Positions 63,699 to 64,000 of a stretch of 64,000 nt of DNA are shown here, one piece after another (position 1 is the first letter of the stretch; each line of letters opens with the position of its first letter). The DNA comes from Phaeobacter sp. 11ANDIMAR09 (GTDB lineage Bacteria; Pseudomonadota; Alphaproteobacteria; Rhodobacterales; Rhodobacteraceae): positions 62,001-126,000 of the forward strand of contig NZ_LIKT01000005.1 of the NCBI RefSeq assembly GCF_001294455.1. Reading direction: 5' to 3'. The notes under the pieces were generated by a model. That model did not search any database and had not been told where the DNA came from. It saw nothing but the letters and a program-made list of their open reading frames with translations. The translations under genes and the position numbers were made by a program.

Positions 63699-64000
63699 GA
63701 TCCATTTTACAGCTGATCGAGCGCACAGTGTTCAAACATAGTTGGCGGATAGTCCTGTCCCGCCAAGGTGCTGTCTGCATATTCTGTCTCAGCTTCGGCG
63801 TCCTGGGCGCGGAATTGACGGCGGGCAGCGCTGTCATTACCGATAAACATATCCAAGCCCGCCTGACCTTGATGCGCGCCCAGAAAGACGCGCTTCTTAC
63901 CTTAAGTGATATGGTGGCCGGACGCCGGGTCTTTGAGCCAAAGACCGCGCGGGCGGCGCGCCGGGTATTGATGGAAAACACCCGCAGGATCCCCAAGGTC
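63686..64000 (+). CDS. cytochrome c'-like protein, partial (right edge)
   Basis: Open frame running off the edge. After a hydrophobic stretch (GAVCIFCLSFGVLGAELTAG) come IQARLTLMRAQKDALLTLSD and MVAGRRVFEPKTARAARRVL, which match the first helices of four-helix cytochrome c' (R-x6-M pattern). The CxxCH haem motif would lie beyond the edge, so the call is not confirmed. Start is unclear: TTG 63686 with GAGGAG, GTG 63728 giving a better signal peptide, or ATG 63635. Confidence 0.6.
   Translation, partial: MFGIGSILQLIERTVFKHSWRIVLSRQGAVCIFCLSFGVLGAELTAGSAVITDKHIQARLTLMRAQKDALLTLSDMVAGRRVFEPKTARAARRVLMENTRRIPKV

Noticed and set aside
1-64000. CRISPR arrays, tRNA or rRNA genes, insertion sequences, prophage
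   Set aside because: No regularly spaced repeats, no TTCRA-type tRNA arms within a cloverleaf context, no transposase, integrase or phage proteins were seen on either strand.

Overview
The window looks like chromosomal DNA from an alphaproteobacterium of the Roseobacter group (Rhodobacterales). The evidence is the high G+C content, a MipZ division-site ATPase, the gene order ffh / three GNATs / chorismate mutase / rpsP / bluB / rimM / trmD / rplS / rpmE, a cysteine-free L31 protein, several DMT exporters, an RTX-Hint protein and full sets of aromatic catabolic genes. I see no tRNA, rRNA, insertion sequence, prophage or CRISPR array. Base composition looks even, so I read it as mostly resident core genome with accessory catabolic and transport blocks.

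Layout. 1-855: 3' part of an ATP synthase region (atpB cut by the left edge, atpI), minus strand. 1175-4841: TauE/SafE exporter with an ArsR regulator, a DMT exporter overlapping a LysR regulator, and a divergent azoR. 5003-7560: a freestanding aminoacyl-tRNA deacylase and an EF-G paralogue with a degenerate G domain. 7561-8087: a 500-base divergent intergenic region unusually full of perfect inverted repeats. 8088-17781: translation and ribosome-assembly genes with passengers. 18005-20104: mipZ and a class III nucleotide cyclase. 20160-27687: homogentisate catabolism (MarR regulator, hmgA, fahA, a zinc-site-defective MBL protein, an MhaAB-like flavin hydroxylase pair, a VOC protein, maiA).

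27695-36620: DMT exporter, a 720-residue RTX-Hint protein, an Asp/Glu racemase-family enzyme, and a polyamine-type ABC transporter in the order binding protein, ATPase, permease, permease. The last permease carries an unusual C-terminal tail. 36942-43462: DMT exporter, DeoR regulator with a Na/Pi-type transporter, divergent from a sulfatase/phosphonate monoester hydrolase and a glycerate 2-kinase. 43472-46515: HpaR, HpaD and a PLP decarboxylase. 46708-51718: a branched-chain-amino-acid type ABC transporter (SBP, LivG, LivF, LivH, LivM). 51997-64000: MuiA-like envelope protein, asd, MFS transporter, DUF3095 cyclase-like protein, beta-carbonic anhydrase, leucyl aminopeptidase overlapping an NlpC/P60 hydrolase, DUF2794, a CutA/NIF3-like protein with an ArsR regulator, and the start of a cytochrome c'-like gene cut by the right edge.

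Together these describe a marine-type heterotroph that degrades tyrosine/phenylalanine-derived and phenylacetate-type aromatics through both homogentisate and homoprotocatechuate, and imports polyamines and amino-acid-like compounds with ABC systems. The most unusual signals are the structured ffh upstream region, the repeat-bearing tail on the PotC-like permease, the EF-G paralogue lacking switch I, and the MBL protein missing half of its metal site. Start codons were chosen by ribosome-binding sites, overlaps and family fit. No alignment or folding program was run.
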